From Methanoculleus frigidifontis (GTDB lineage Archaea; Halobacteriota; Methanomicrobia; Methanomicrobiales; Methanoculleaceae), in assembly GCF_030464345.1 (NCBI RefSeq), contig NZ_VCYH01000007.1, positions 1-64,000 on the forward strand: a stretch of 64,000 nucleotides of DNA. Direction: 5' to 3'. Every line of letters begins with the position of its first letter. The first letter of the stretch is position 1. A program made the position numbers and the translations under genes. The notes under the pieces are model-generated. The model ran no database searches. It was not told the origin of the DNA and saw only the letters and a list, made by a program, of their open reading frames with translations. Below, in pieces: positions 42,907 to 51,942 of this stretch.

Positions 42907-44079
42907 ATGAAGATACTTGCTCTTTCGAACCATGGTAATACCTTTAATCCAAAAGAGGGCGCAGACATTAGAAAAAATAAGTTATTGTTAGAATTGAGTC
43001 GAAGGAATGACGTAATTGTATGCGAATCAGATCGGTATATTCATGATAAACCGGAAGGTTACCCAAATATTGAGGTCAAGTATTATCATGAAAATTATTT
43101 ATTTAAGAGACCAATGTCCTTTCTTTTGGATATCAATCCGAGTTTTCTATCTATCTTATACGACACGGTAAAGAATACTAAAATAGACCTTATCCAGATC
43201 TCTTTTCCATATGGTTTTATTTCCACGAAATTGTTACTGTGGTTGCTTAAAAAGAAAACGCCTGTAATCTATGATGCACACAACGTCGAGAGTGACACCG
43301 TAAAACAGATGCGGATACTAGATTACAACCTTTTGACGCAGTATTTCTTTGAAATCTATATTTCAACCCTTGAGTGGCTGACCGTAATATTTGCATCGGA
43401 TTATGTCATTTCTGTGAGTGATGAAGATCGACTGCGCTTCATTACAAAGTACAATTTGAACGAAAACAAAGTTATGGTCATCCCGTCGGGAACCGTCATC
43501 CGCAACCATGATCTGGATTATAGAAAGGAAGTTCTGAAAGCCACTTTAGGTTTGTCTAATGCAAAAGTAATTCTGTTTCATGGTACGTATTCCTATCCTC
43601 CGAACAGGGAGGCGTTTAACCTAATAATTAATGAAATTGCGCCAAGGATTAAATGTCAGGTTGCGGATGTAGTATTTCTATTAGCAGGAAATGGGGTTCC
43701 GATATTTGAGAAGGAAAATGTTAAGTCGATTGGTTTCGTTGAGGATCTTGATTTGCTGCTACACACTGCCGACATTGCTATTGTACCTCTGCTAAGCGGA
43801 GGTGGGACTAAACTAAAGATCCTTGACTACTTGGGTGCAGCTTTGCCGATTGTTACAACAAAAAAGGGTATTGAGGGGATAAATGCTGTGAATGGCAAGG
43901 ATGCAATTATTGTAGACGGGGTGGATGGTGAGTTCATTGAAGCAATTATGTGTCTAGTCTGTGATGAAAAGTGTTGTAAAACACTTGGTCAGAATGGTAA
44001 AATACTTGCTGAAGAGCAATATGATTGGGAGAGCATCGGAGAGAAATTGAATATATTCTATCGTAAGATAATTGATTGA
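42907..44079 (+). CDS. Glycosyltransferase family 4 (second)
   Basis: A 390-residue GT-B enzyme, not closely like the other one. The start is KILALSNHGNTFNPKEGADI, the linker region has PVIYDAHNVESDTVKQMRIL and SVSDEDRLRFITKYNLNENK, and the C-terminal domain has LFHGTYSYPPNREAFNLIIN, IAIVPLLSGGGTKLKILDYL and GAALPIVTTKKGIEGIN. The GGGTKLK segment is the donor-binding loop of this class. AT-rich. Last plus-strand gene of the island's left half. Confidence 0.85.
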   Translation: MKILALSNHGNTFNPKEGADIRKNKLLLELSRRNDVIVCESDRYIHDKPEGYPNIEVKYYHENYLFKRPMSFLLDINPSFLSILYDTVKNTKIDLIQISFPYGFISTKLLLWLLKKKTPVIYDAHNVESDTVKQMRILDYNLLTQYFFEIYISTLEWLTVIFASDYVISVSDEDRLRFITKYNLNENKVMVIPSGTVIRNHDLDYRKEVLKATLGLSNAKVILFHGTYSYPPNREAFNLIINEIAPRIKCQVADVVFLLAGNGVPIFEKENVKSIGFVEDLDLLLHTADIAIVPLLSGGGTKLKILDYLGAALPIVTTKKGIEGINAVNGKDAIIVDGVDGEFIEAIMCLVCDEKCCKTLGQNGKILAEEQYDWESIGEKLNIFYRKIID

Positions 44080-44230
44080 TGATGAAATCATCCGATATTT
44101 CCTAACTCATATTGAGAGATCTTCCCCTGCTTTCCCTGATGTATCTCCTCTCCCGGCACCTAAACCAGAACTGGGGCAGAGACGTCGCATACACACTGGA
44201 TGGTTTTCATATCCACTGGAGTGTTCAGTC
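44080..44230. other. Gap with a possible coding scrap
   Basis: At about 44,113-44,236 the plus strand has the open frame LMYLLSRHLNQNWGRDVAYT followed by LDGFHIHWSVQS and a stop. Its base composition is GC-rich, unlike both neighbours, so it could be the end of a lost gene. I do not recognise it. Confidence 0.2.
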
Positions 44231-46516
44231 TTAATGTGAAAGTTGAGGTGGAAGATCATTGTAATACACCATTGGCCCCCCATTATCGTAGATCCTATTG
44301 GAGCGTGAGACATAGGAGGTTACAGGATAATAGGTATAGGAGTTGAGGACTTGCCAGCGATCATACGTGATTAATTCCAAACTTAATTTATTATATTCAC
44401 CAAAGTATGAATATGAGGGGAGATCCATGGAATTAGAATCGATAGGATAATTGTAAGTGGTATTTTGTCCAGAAATCCTGTGTATATGGAGTTGTCTATA
44501 TAAGTCAGCGTAAAGAATGTTTGCCTCTTTTACATTTAACAACCACTTCACTCCTTGAATTTCAAGCAAATTGTAACTTGTTGAGTCAACAGTGCTGTTG
44601 ATCGCAAAGTTCGTCGTGTTTTCATGGCCAACCTCGTAGATCCACCCGCAATTGAACAGTAAAAAAATGGCCAAAAAAATAGAGAATAACTTTAGGGGAT
44701 GGGTTGGTTTTTCACGAATGCGTTTAAATTTAGAAAATATGGTCATCCCTCCGATGACGCAAAATAGAGATAAAAAGATGAGGCTTACATGATATATCCG
44801 GGAAACGCCAATGGCGCTTGAAAAATAGGGTAGGATTAGTGCTCCGAAACAGATACTAAAAGCACTGAGTGCAAGAAGATGAAACTGGAGATCAAAATAT
44901 ATCCATTTATGACGCAACCATGATGTCACAAAACCGATAGTTATAAATAAAATTGCCAGTACGTGTAGATATTTGCCTACTTCATGGAGAGGTGCAGTGG
45001 TATTTGTGATGATGACTGCAAGGCCTTGACTGGTATCTGGATTAAGTATTCCAGAGGGCATATTTGTGCTGACCTGGTGTACAATTTTTAGCAGAATTTC
45101 GAAAGAGGACGAACTGGATGTATAAATATACCAAATTAGAATAAATAGTCCATAAAATAAAATTGCATGTAGTGGGATTCTATATCCGGGTGATTTTATT
45201 TTGTTCAAGTTTAGCCCCGATAAAATGTATAACTTCCCCTGCATCCACCTAAAATAGTGATCGATATTGTTCTGGATATTTAAACTGAGTCCCAGAGCTA
45301 CAAGGATCGACGTTAGAAAGAGGATGTACATAAAGAGGTACGCTAGTCCGTAATGTGATACTATTAGAGAGGTGCTAAATGCAAAAAAAAGAAAAATCTT
45401 CTGCTTTCTGGACAAATTAGAATCGATCGTTGAAAGAATGATCAAAACAACAAAGAGTTCAGCGACCTCCTGCCTAGCAAGGGAGAGCATTTCATTATAA
45501 TAAACAAAAGTAAAGATTAAGAAAAAACAGCCAAAAAGGGCTATAGATTCATGTGTCTGCTGCCTGAATGTGGCATAAAGTCCCAGAGGGACAAAGGTAA
45601 AAAGAAATGGATATATGATCTTGAAGACCCAGTCAACGGCCAAGTTGAGGGTAATTGAATAGAGGGGTACGAGCATTACAAGGCTGAGCATGGCATTGCA
45701 GGTGCTCTGTATGGTTGGATCCCAGAATCCATTCTGGATTACATTGCTGGTTAGATAGCATTCATATTGGATGTCCCAGCCCCAGATGTACATCGAAATT
45801 AGGCTAGTATGATACAGCAGGGTGAGTGCCACGGAAAACACTACATACGGATAGTATTTCCTTGGAATCCATTTGGTATATGCAATTACTATTGGGATAA
45901 GAGATATGATGGTGAGTAGGATCATGAGAAGGAAATTTATGCCATAATTGTTCATGAGATACGTTCCGGCAATGGCACCGAAAGGAAGAAGCGAGAGCGC
46001 TAAAATAGGTGTGGCGAAAACTTCTCGGAGTTCTATATAGTTAGGCGAAGCAAATGTTCTGTCTCTGATGTAGGCCAAGGGAATGAGGAACATAGTGATA
46101 ATGTTGATAGTAATCAGGAGAGGATAGAGTGAAATTGGACGGGATATGCCACAGAGGGGATATATGATGCTTATACAGAACCCCATTAGCATCAAAATTG
46201 TGATTGAGAGACCCACTGAATAGACCAGGGTTTTGAGATTGCCGATTTTGTGAATTCGGAGGATGCGTAGTAAGAGTATTCCCGGAACGAAGGTGAGAAA
46301 AAGAAAGCCCACGGTTTGTCGAATAATGGGAAAGAATGTCCCGAAGTTTTCAAAGAAAATTGAACTAGTAAATGCAATTTGGAGAGTAAGCACTACAAGG
46401 AAAGTAGATCGCATGTCCCAGTCATTCATCGTGAGGATATTCCGTATTTGCATACGTTGTCTGAAATTGTTTATTGTGTTTGATCTATCAACAAGCGATA
46501 CACTTGTGGTTTCCAA
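44231..46516 (-). CDS. DUF2206-like polytopic membrane protein
   Basis: A 761-residue protein with about 16 membrane helices over the first 620 residues and an extracytoplasmic C-terminal domain (about 625-761: VGHENTTNFAINSTVDSTSY, YADLYRQLHIHRISGQNTTY). The pattern, and the position beside glycosyltransferases and a flippase, match the archaeal DUF2206 family, which may act as a lipid-linked glycosyltransferase or polymerase. The loop after the helices holds several NxT/NxS sites. AT-rich codon use like the rest of the island, and transcribed opposite to the left half. Confidence 0.65.
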   Translation of the reverse strand: METTSVSLVDRSNTINNFRQRMQIRNILTMNDWDMRSTFLVVLTLQIAFTSSIFFENFGTFFPIIRQTVGFLFLTFVPGILLLRILRIHKIGNLKTLVYSVGLSITILMLMGFCISIIYPLCGISRPISLYPLLITINIITMFLIPLAYIRDRTFASPNYIELREVFATPILALSLLPFGAIAGTYLMNNYGINFLLMILLTIISLIPIVIAYTKWIPRKYYPYVVFSVALTLLYHTSLISMYIWGWDIQYECYLTSNVIQNGFWDPTIQSTCNAMLSLVMLVPLYSITLNLAVDWVFKIIYPFLFTFVPLGLYATFRQQTHESIALFGCFFLIFTFVYYNEMLSLARQEVAELFVVLIILSTIDSNLSRKQKIFLFFAFSTSLIVSHYGLAYLFMYILFLTSILVALGLSLNIQNNIDHYFRWMQGKLYILSGLNLNKIKSPGYRIPLHAILFYGLFILIWYIYTSSSSSFEILLKIVHQVSTNMPSGILNPDTSQGLAVIITNTTAPLHEVGKYLHVLAILFITIGFVTSWLRHKWIYFDLQFHLLALSAFSICFGALILPYFSSAIGVSRIYHVSLIFLSLFCVIGGMTIFSKFKRIREKPTHPLKLFSIFLAIFLLFNCGWIYEVGHENTTNFAINSTVDSTSYNLLEIQGVKWLLNVKEANILYADLYRQLHIHRISGQNTTYNYPIDSNSMDLPSYSYFGEYNKLSLELITYDRWQVLNSYTYYPVTSYVSRSNRIYDNGGPMVYYNDLPPQLSH

Positions 46517-46585
46517 TTGTATTCGTTTAGTTTAGCTACGTCACGCCACCTTGGTAATCTTTATTTATAATACTTAGCCCCCCCC

Positions 46586-47651
46586 TGCCGTGTTGCATAA
46601 TGCCTGAAGGGTTCCCCTACCGTTCATCCAGCGGCGGCTTCGCTCAGGCCACCGCAGCAATCAGCATGTTGTACCAGTTCACTTTCATCTGGATCTCGCG
46701 GAACATGCCCTCCCGTGACGTTGCGCGCACACCTTCGCCAAAGATCCGTTTGAGACTGGAGAAGTCTCCTTCAACCTTCCATCGCATGCCGTAGTTGTTC
46801 TTTTGCGCCCACATCCGATAACCCCCCAGTCTGTTGCGGTCTCTGACGCATTCGGCACGATAGGGTGACCCGGTGGAGTGGGTTGCGGCATCGTTCCGGG
46901 TCTTGATCCCGGAGAGGATGCCCCGTTTCTCGAGGAGGTTGAAGATCTCATTTCTATCGTATGCTCCGTCACCAAGCACCAGGTATACCGGGTGCTCCTC
47001 GCCGCAGTTCTGTACGGCTTGCTCGAGAAGCGGAGCGAACATCTGGTCGTCCTGCACCGACTCGTCGGTGACTTCGAGGCCGAGGATCTGGTTGCTCTCG
47101 ACGTCGATCATCGCATGCACTTTTATCCACCCGCGCCGGACTTTCCACTTCTCCCGCATCCATTCACCTCGGTTCGTGACGGTAATCGCGGTGCTGTCGA
47201 CCGCGATGATCACGTCCTCGGCAAGGAACTCGGGAGTGACCTTCAGGGAGAGATCCAGCTGCTCTATCCGCCGGAAGAGCGTGGTGTAGTCCGCCGCCGT
47301 GAGACGGGGGATGAACTCCGCGAGTTTCCGGACAAATCCCTCCATCTGGCGGTAGGGCATCAGGAGAAAGATGTGGATGCAGGCCATCCACACAATGAAC
47401 GGTTCCGGATACTTATACGGACGACCACACTTCCCGGCATTCATCTCCGCAAGCAGGTCGTCCCAGCGATTGAGGAAATCAAGTGCGATGTAGAGTTCAC
47501 CCCGCCGAACCAGCCGTTCATTATAGATACTCCAGTCGCGAGTGTCAGGACACGGTCGTCCCCAGCGTTCGTTCTTAACCATGGAGGGGCGGCAGGGGCG
47601 GCCGTCACCTTCACTTTTGTGGTCGGGTGACCAGAGTTATTCAACACGGCA
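46586..47651 (-). mobile_element. IS5-like insertion sequence
   Basis: One transposase gene bounded by inverted repeats: TGCCGTGTTG at 46,586-46,595 and its complement CAACACGGCA at 47,642-47,651, with ATAA conserved just inside both ends. Length about 1,066 bp. I could not fix the target duplication. Confidence 0.75.
46644..47582 (-). CDS. IS5-family DDE transposase
   Basis: A 312-residue transposase. The catalytic triad is visible as IIAVDSTAITVTN (first Asp), LVLGDGAYDRNEIF (second Asp) and WKVEGDFSSLKRIFGEG (Glu), in the spacing of IS5-type DDE enzymes. The N-terminal part (LDFLNRWDDLLAEMNAGKCG, RQMEGFVRKLAEFIP) is the family's leader domain. Length and motifs look intact, so the element may be active. 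GC-rich, unlike the island around it. Confidence 0.88.
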   Translation of the reverse strand: MVKNERWGRPCPDTRDWSIYNERLVRRGELYIALDFLNRWDDLLAEMNAGKCGRPYKYPEPFIVWMACIHIFLLMPYRQMEGFVRKLAEFIPRLTAADYTTLFRRIEQLDLSLKVTPEFLAEDVIIAVDSTAITVTNRGEWMREKWKVRRGWIKVHAMIDVESNQILGLEVTDESVQDDQMFAPLLEQAVQNCGEEHPVYLVLGDGAYDRNEIFNLLEKRGILSGIKTRNDAATHSTGSPYRAECVRDRNRLGGYRMWAQKNNYGMRWKVEGDFSSLKRIFGEGVRATSREGMFREIQMKVNWYNMLIAAVA

Positions 47652-47652
47652 C

Positions 47653-47760
47653 TGCCTATCGAAAAAGACTTCAGCCCAATGGATTCTGGAAGGGGATATT
47701 GCGGGCTGCTTCGACAACATTGCTCACGATTGGCTCATGGAGAATATAGTTATAGTTTAG
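47653..47760 (+). pseudogene. Group II intron reverse transcriptase, palm fragment
   Basis: A 35-residue frame reading LSKKTSAQWILEGDIAGCFD then NIAHDWLMENI. This is the group II intron maturase core where GDI-CFDNI-H-WL carries the first catalytic aspartates of the palm. It lies precisely between the right end of the IS5-like element and the left end of the IS630 element, each only a few bases away, so it is a scrap of an older intron trapped when the two elements inserted. Confidence 0.8.
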
Positions 47761-47766
47761 TTATAG

Positions 47767-48309
47767 TTACTGGCTCAACATCCTTGAAGCATACTTTGGA
47801 CTCAGGAATTTCTGGACCCATTTCTCCCAGTAGGTTCTCTTCGCCGCCAGTCTCTCGAATGCTCGTGCAATCGTGACAGTCATGTGCTCATAGTCCCTGA
47901 CGAACGTCGCCGAGACCTCTCGCTTGATCGCTCGCCAGATCTGTTCGATGGGATTGAGATCCGGGGAGTATGGTGGAAGATACGCGAGGCGGATGTTGTT
48001 GCCGGCGGCGTACTGCCTGACGAGAATCGCGTGGTGTGACTTGAAGTTGTCGAGCACGATGACGAGCCGTTTTTTGGGATTTGCTTTTCTATACGCTCTC
48101 AAGACCTCTCTGACGTCTTCCTGTTTGGAGCGTTCCCGGAAGGTGACGATGGAGGTTCCTTTGACGGCAAGAATGGCAAAGGTGTTGGCTCGGATCTTCT
48201 TCGTATTCTTCACGAGCGGCGTGTGGTCGAACGACCACATCCGCTGGGTATTGGCAGTCGTTTGTGGAGAGCACTCATCCAGGAACCCGAGCACCGTATG
48301 CTTGCTCAT
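47767..48309 (-). CDS. IS630 transposase, catalytic part (orfB)
   Basis: A 180-residue DDE domain: MWSFDHTPLVKNTKKIRANT near the start, VIVLDNFKSHHAILVRQYAA with the second acidic residue, and the IS630 signature LAYLPPYSPDLNPIEQIWRA with the terminal Glu. The first Asp is probably in GFLDECSP. The start ATG overlaps the stop of orfA (ATGA). A run of eight A residues just before lets ribosomes shift back one base and make a fused protein. Confidence 0.85.
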   Translation of the reverse strand: MSKHTVLGFLDECSPQTTANTQRMWSFDHTPLVKNTKKIRANTFAILAVKGTSIVTFRERSKQEDVREVLRAYRKANPKKRLVIVLDNFKSHHAILVRQYAAGNNIRLAYLPPYSPDLNPIEQIWRAIKREVSATFVRDYEHMTVTIARAFERLAAKRTYWEKWVQKFLSPKYASRMLSQ

Positions 48310-48797
48310 CCGCGGGAGTTTTTTTTGAGAATCGTCTCTGCATCCGCAGGTCTGCGGTAATCCCGTGGAGAGGGTTTTCCATAGTGCATGCCGAACGACT
48401 TCAGAATGCGCCGGACCTGATCCTGGCTGTACGCAACGCCAAAGTGAGACTGGATCAGACGTTGTGCTTCGACGGTCGTCCAGTGATCCTTCTCCCGCAA
48501 CAGCTCAAGCAATTCGGCTTTCTGCTCGTCGGTGAGTTTGGAGGGATGCCCTCCGGCATACCGCGGAACAAGCCCCTCAAACCCTTCGGCATTCCAGCGC
48601 TCCTGCCAGTTGTAGCCCGTCTGACCGGAGACGCCGACAGCATCCGCTGCTTTGACGACACTCACTCCCTTGTACCGCAGCCGGATAAACAGAAGGCGCG
48701 GCAGCACTTCGGGCAACCCTTTGTGGTGCTTGATCCGTTTCTTCAAGACGGAGTAGGGAACGTGTTTCGCGATCGCGATCAGTTCACGCCCGGTCAT
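48306..48797 (-). CDS. IS630 transposase, DNA-binding part (orfA)
   Basis: A 163-residue helix-turn-helix protein: GVSVVKAADAVGVSGQTGYN is the recognition helix region, YAGGHPSKLTDEQKAELLEL starts the second, and HFGVAYSQDQVRRILKSFGM is a winged-helix part. It ends IL KKNSRG at the A-run. Alone it would bind the element ends; with orfB it forms the transposase. Confidence 0.82.
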   Translation of the reverse strand: MTGRELIAIAKHVPYSVLKKRIKHHKGLPEVLPRLLFIRLRYKGVSVVKAADAVGVSGQTGYNWQERWNAEGFEGLVPRYAGGHPSKLTDEQKAELLELLREKDHWTTVEAQRLIQSHFGVAYSQDQVRRILKSFGMHYGKPSPRDYRRPADAETILKKNSRG

Positions 48798-48850
48798 GAA
48801 GGCTGAGGATCGTCAAGGTTCAAAAGGGTAGCGCCAAGAACTATAATTGG

Positions 48851-50161
48851 TTATTGCTTGATCAAATTGCGTAAAAATTGGACATTTTCTTTCAGCGTTG
48901 AACCAATGAGTAAACCGCTTGCCCGATCGATTTCCAAGACTCGCAATGAATAGTATAAATACAAACCAATACCCAAAACTTCAGTGATCACTGTCGCCCA
49001 AGCCGCCCCGACCATGCCATATTGGGGAATGAATATCAAATTGAGAGTTACATTCACTAATGCACCCAAGCCGGTTCCGATGACGACGATCCTTTGCATA
49101 TTCACAGCGTTCAATAAAGTGCTGGTCATGTTACTAATACAGATGATAAAGAAAGCCCATATCAAGATACTCAATGTTGCCGCTGCGGGAGCATACTCCG
49201 GGCCGTAAAGGATGTCGACAATAGTCTGGGAAAAGAATGTGACAAACAGAGCGATCAGGAGTCCAACAATAAACATGATCTGAAAGGATTGAAGGTATAT
49301 ACGCTTCAAATGTTCTTCAGAATGTAAAAATTTACGGGAATAGATTGGGTACAAAACACCCGCTACAGATCCAGCAACTAGAGCAGTCAGTCCTTCAATT
49401 ATATTATAGGATGCAGTGTACCACCCGACAACAGCATATCCGGACATGAGTGAGAGCATGACCGTGTCAATCTTGAAATAGATCACGACAAAAATTGCCG
49501 TCAGGCCAAACGGCAGAGCTTTAGTTACGATCGAACGAAGGAAGGCTAGATCATACTTGAATGTCGGCTTTGTAAACCTCTTTACAACGAGCGCAGCACT
49601 AAGCACAAAACAGACAATCTCTCCGAACAGGAAAGCAGAGATAATGGCAATGAGCCCGTAACCCTGTATGATAAAGAGCATGGCCAGAGCGAATATGAGT
49701 AGGTATTCTACAATCCGGACAATCAATTCGTACTCCATCTTTTCAAATGCACGGAATATCGAGCGGAAAAACTGGTTAAAGGAATTGAGAATGGTATACG
49801 CCCCGGCGAGATATACCGCTAAACCTGTGTCAGAAGGATACCCCATGAGATTGATAATGACCATGAGAACCGTAAAGGAAAAGATAGATAAAGCAAGTTT
49901 TATTATCAAAATTGTCCCGAAGTATTCCCCCGCTTGATCATTCCTTCTCGCGATTTCTCGGATTGTAAGTGAGCTGAGGCCTAGATCCGATAGTATCGAG
50001 ACGAAAAGTGCAAATGCAAATGCAAATGAGTATTTCCCGAATTCAGCGTCCCCAAGATATCGTGCGACGATGACAATGAGCAGGAATGCCAGAAATTTCG
50101 TTACAATCTCCGCAAAACCTAGTGATAAGGTATTTTTTACAACATCTCTCACTACACTCAA
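48851..50161 (-). CDS. Wzx-like polysaccharide flippase
   Basis: A 436-residue protein with 12-14 membrane helices of the MOP superfamily. The N-terminus VVKNTLSLGFAEIVTKFLAF and IVARYLGDAEFGKYSFAFAF are family hallmarks, followed by LGLSSLTIREIARR. It should turn lipid-linked glycans made by the glycosyltransferases from the inner to the outer face of the membrane. AT-rich, of the same character as the left half of the island; the IS nest separates it from the DUF2206 gene. Confidence 0.88.
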   Translation of the reverse strand: MSVVRDVVKNTLSLGFAEIVTKFLAFLLIVIVARYLGDAEFGKYSFAFAFALFVSILSDLGLSSLTIREIARRNDQAGEYFGTILIIKLALSIFSFTVLMVIINLMGYPSDTGLAVYLAGAYTILNSFNQFFRSIFRAFEKMEYELIVRIVEYLLIFALAMLFIIQGYGLIAIISAFLFGEIVCFVLSAALVVKRFTKPTFKYDLAFLRSIVTKALPFGLTAIFVVIYFKIDTVMLSLMSGYAVVGWYTASYNIIEGLTALVAGSVAGVLYPIYSRKFLHSEEHLKRIYLQSFQIMFIVGLLIALFVTFFSQTIVDILYGPEYAPAAATLSILIWAFFIICISNMTSTLLNAVNMQRIVVIGTGLGALVNVTLNLIFIPQYGMVGAAWATVITEVLGIGLYLYYSLRVLEIDRASGLLIGSTLKENVQFLRNLIKQ

Positions 50162-50245
50162 AGCAGGTCACCGTTTGGTCTATATTCGATTATGGTTACA
50201 CCGCTGTATATCTGCTCGAACCATTATCTGCACGAAATCTGCAAA

Positions 50246-50578
50246 TTAAACGTCCGAACTCCACTTAAGTGTCTCCTGTGCCTTGAATGCATCCCCCTGC
50301 AGGAAGTTCACCTCGGCCGGCTGGAAGAACTTCGGATCGATCACGATGTAGTCCTCGTAGTTCAGGTCGAACTCACGGAATGGAAGATCCACGAACTCAC
50401 GCACTGAGTGGGTCTCTCCGGTGGCGACGACGTAGTCGTCCAAAGCCCTCTGCTGGTGCGTCAGCCACATTATCTGCACATAGTCGCTGGCAAATCCCCA
50501 GTCCCGCATGGCATCCAGATTCCCGAGCCGCAGTTCCGCATCCATATGCGCTACTTTTGGCATTACAAACCACCACAT
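50246..50578 (-). pseudogene. gmd: GDP-mannose 4,6-dehydratase, internal/C-terminal fragment
   Basis: About 100 residues: ELRLGNLDAMRDWGFASDYV, DDYVVATGETHSVREFVDLP and VIDPKFFQPAEVNFLQGDAF, which match the region from about residue 220 to 320 of GMD. The NAD-binding domain and the catalytic TYK part are missing, and the last residues of the family are cut off. It is GC-rich, lies before manC and would have made GDP-4-keto-6-deoxymannose for GDP-fucose or rhamnose. Confidence 0.8.
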
Positions 50579-50583
50579 ATACC

Positions 50584-51936
50584 TTAGATACGATCAAAAT
50601 CATCCTTGTACCGCACGATATCATCTTCACCGGTGTACTCCCCGATCTGCACCTCAATCAATTCGAGCGGCAGGAGTCCGGGGTTCTTCAGGCGATGCAC
50701 CGTACCCGCCGGCACAAATGTGCTCTCTCCACTCCTGAGAAGGTAGCACTCCTCACCGACCGTCACCTCAGCAGTCCCCCGGACGACTACCCAGTGCTCG
50801 CTCCTGTGGTGGTGCATCTGGAGGGAAAGGCGCTTCTTCGGCGGGACGGTTACCCGCTTGATCTTATAGGCCTGGCCGTCCTCAAGGGTTGTATACGACC
50901 CCCATGGACGGTGCACCTTGGTGTGGAACGCTGAACGCTGATCGCCCTTCTCTTTCAGCAGTTTGGCGATCTCGCCGACATGTTGGGCTTCGCTGCGCGA
51001 TGCCACGAGAACAGCGTCCTTCGTCTCGATGATAGCAAGGTCGCGGACGCCGACCGTCGCGACCAGGCGGTCGCTGACGATCAGGTTGTCATGCGAGTTG
51101 ATGCCGATATATTCGCCGCGGACGGCGTTTTGATCGCCGTTCTTGGGAAAGATGCTATACAGTGCATCGAAGTTGCCGACATCGTTCCACGCAGCCTCGA
51201 GGGGAACCACGGCGGCTTTATCAGTCTTCTCCATGATGCCGTAGTCGATCGAGATCTTTGGCGTCAGGTCGTACGCTTGCTCAACAGGATGGGTGAATGC
51301 ACTGACCACATCCTCGGCATGGCATGCACACTCCTGCAGGAAGAGTTTTGGGGAGAAGACGAACATCCCGCTGTTCCAGAGGTAGCCGCCGGTACAGTAG
51401 CGCACCGCGGTTTCTGCATCCGGCTTCTCTACGAAAGTGTCGACGAGGGAACCGTCACCAAGCCCCTCACCAAGCCGGATGTAGCCGTAGCCGGTATGCG
51501 GGCAGGTCGGCCGCACACCGAAGACAACGAGGTACTTCTCGGCCAGTCGGTCGGCAGCCTGGAATGCATCGACATATGCGGTGTTGGTATCTATCAGGTG
51601 GTCGGAGGAGACCACGGCAATATTGTCGTGGTCATCCTCATCGCCGATCGTTTTGACGCCGTAGTAGATCGCCGGAAGAGTATTCTTCCCGACGGGTTCG
51701 GTGAGGATGGTACAGGTGCACCCCATCTCCTCGAGCTGAGCGTGGATCAGGAACCTGTGATCCTTATTGGTGACGACATAAATATCCTGGGGGGACGAAA
51801 AGAGCAGTGAACGCTTGACCGTCTTCTGGAAGAGCGATTCGGCATCGAAGAGTTTAATGAACTGCTTCGGGAAGTGCTCGCGGCTGAGCGGGAAGAGCCG
51901 GGTACCGCTTCCTCCTGCAAGGATGAGTGTCTTCAT
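50584..51936 (-). CDS. manC: Mannose-1-phosphate guanylyltransferase / mannose-6-phosphate isomerase
   Basis: A bifunctional 450-residue enzyme that makes GDP-mannose from mannose-1-phosphate and interconverts mannose- and fructose-6-phosphate. The N-terminal nucleotidyltransferase has LILAGGSGTRLFPLSREHFP then KQF and FVEKPDAETAVRYCTGGYLW. The C-terminal cupin (about 340-445) holds HRPWGSYTTLEDGQ and LSLQMHHHRSEHWVVVRGTA, the metal site of type II phosphomannose isomerases. Intact. It supplies GDP-mannose to the island's glycosyltransferases. Confidence 0.92.
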   Translation of the reverse strand: MKTLILAGGSGTRLFPLSREHFPKQFIKLFDAESLFQKTVKRSLLFSSPQDIYVVTNKDHRFLIHAQLEEMGCTCTILTEPVGKNTLPAIYYGVKTIGDEDDHDNIAVVSSDHLIDTNTAYVDAFQAADRLAEKYLVVFGVRPTCPHTGYGYIRLGEGLGDGSLVDTFVEKPDAETAVRYCTGGYLWNSGMFVFSPKLFLQECACHAEDVVSAFTHPVEQAYDLTPKISIDYGIMEKTDKAAVVPLEAAWNDVGNFDALYSIFPKNGDQNAVRGEYIGINSHDNLIVSDRLVATVGVRDLAIIETKDAVLVASRSEAQHVGEIAKLLKEKGDQRSAFHTKVHRPWGSYTTLEDGQAYKIKRVTVPPKKRLSLQMHHHRSEHWVVVRGTAEVTVGEECYLLRSGESTFVPAGTVHRLKNPGLLPLELIEVQIGEYTGEDDIVRYKDDFDRI

Positions 51937-51942
51937 GGCACA

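Larger units (their letters stand above)
47762..48845 (-). mobile_element. IS630-family insertion sequence
   Basis: Ends are TATAGTTACTGGC on the left (47,762) and, read inward from the right, TATAGTTCTTGGC (48,845), imperfect inverted repeats with TA at each end, the target of this family. Two overlapping frames encode the transposase by frameshift. Total about 1,084 bp. Confidence 0.75.
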
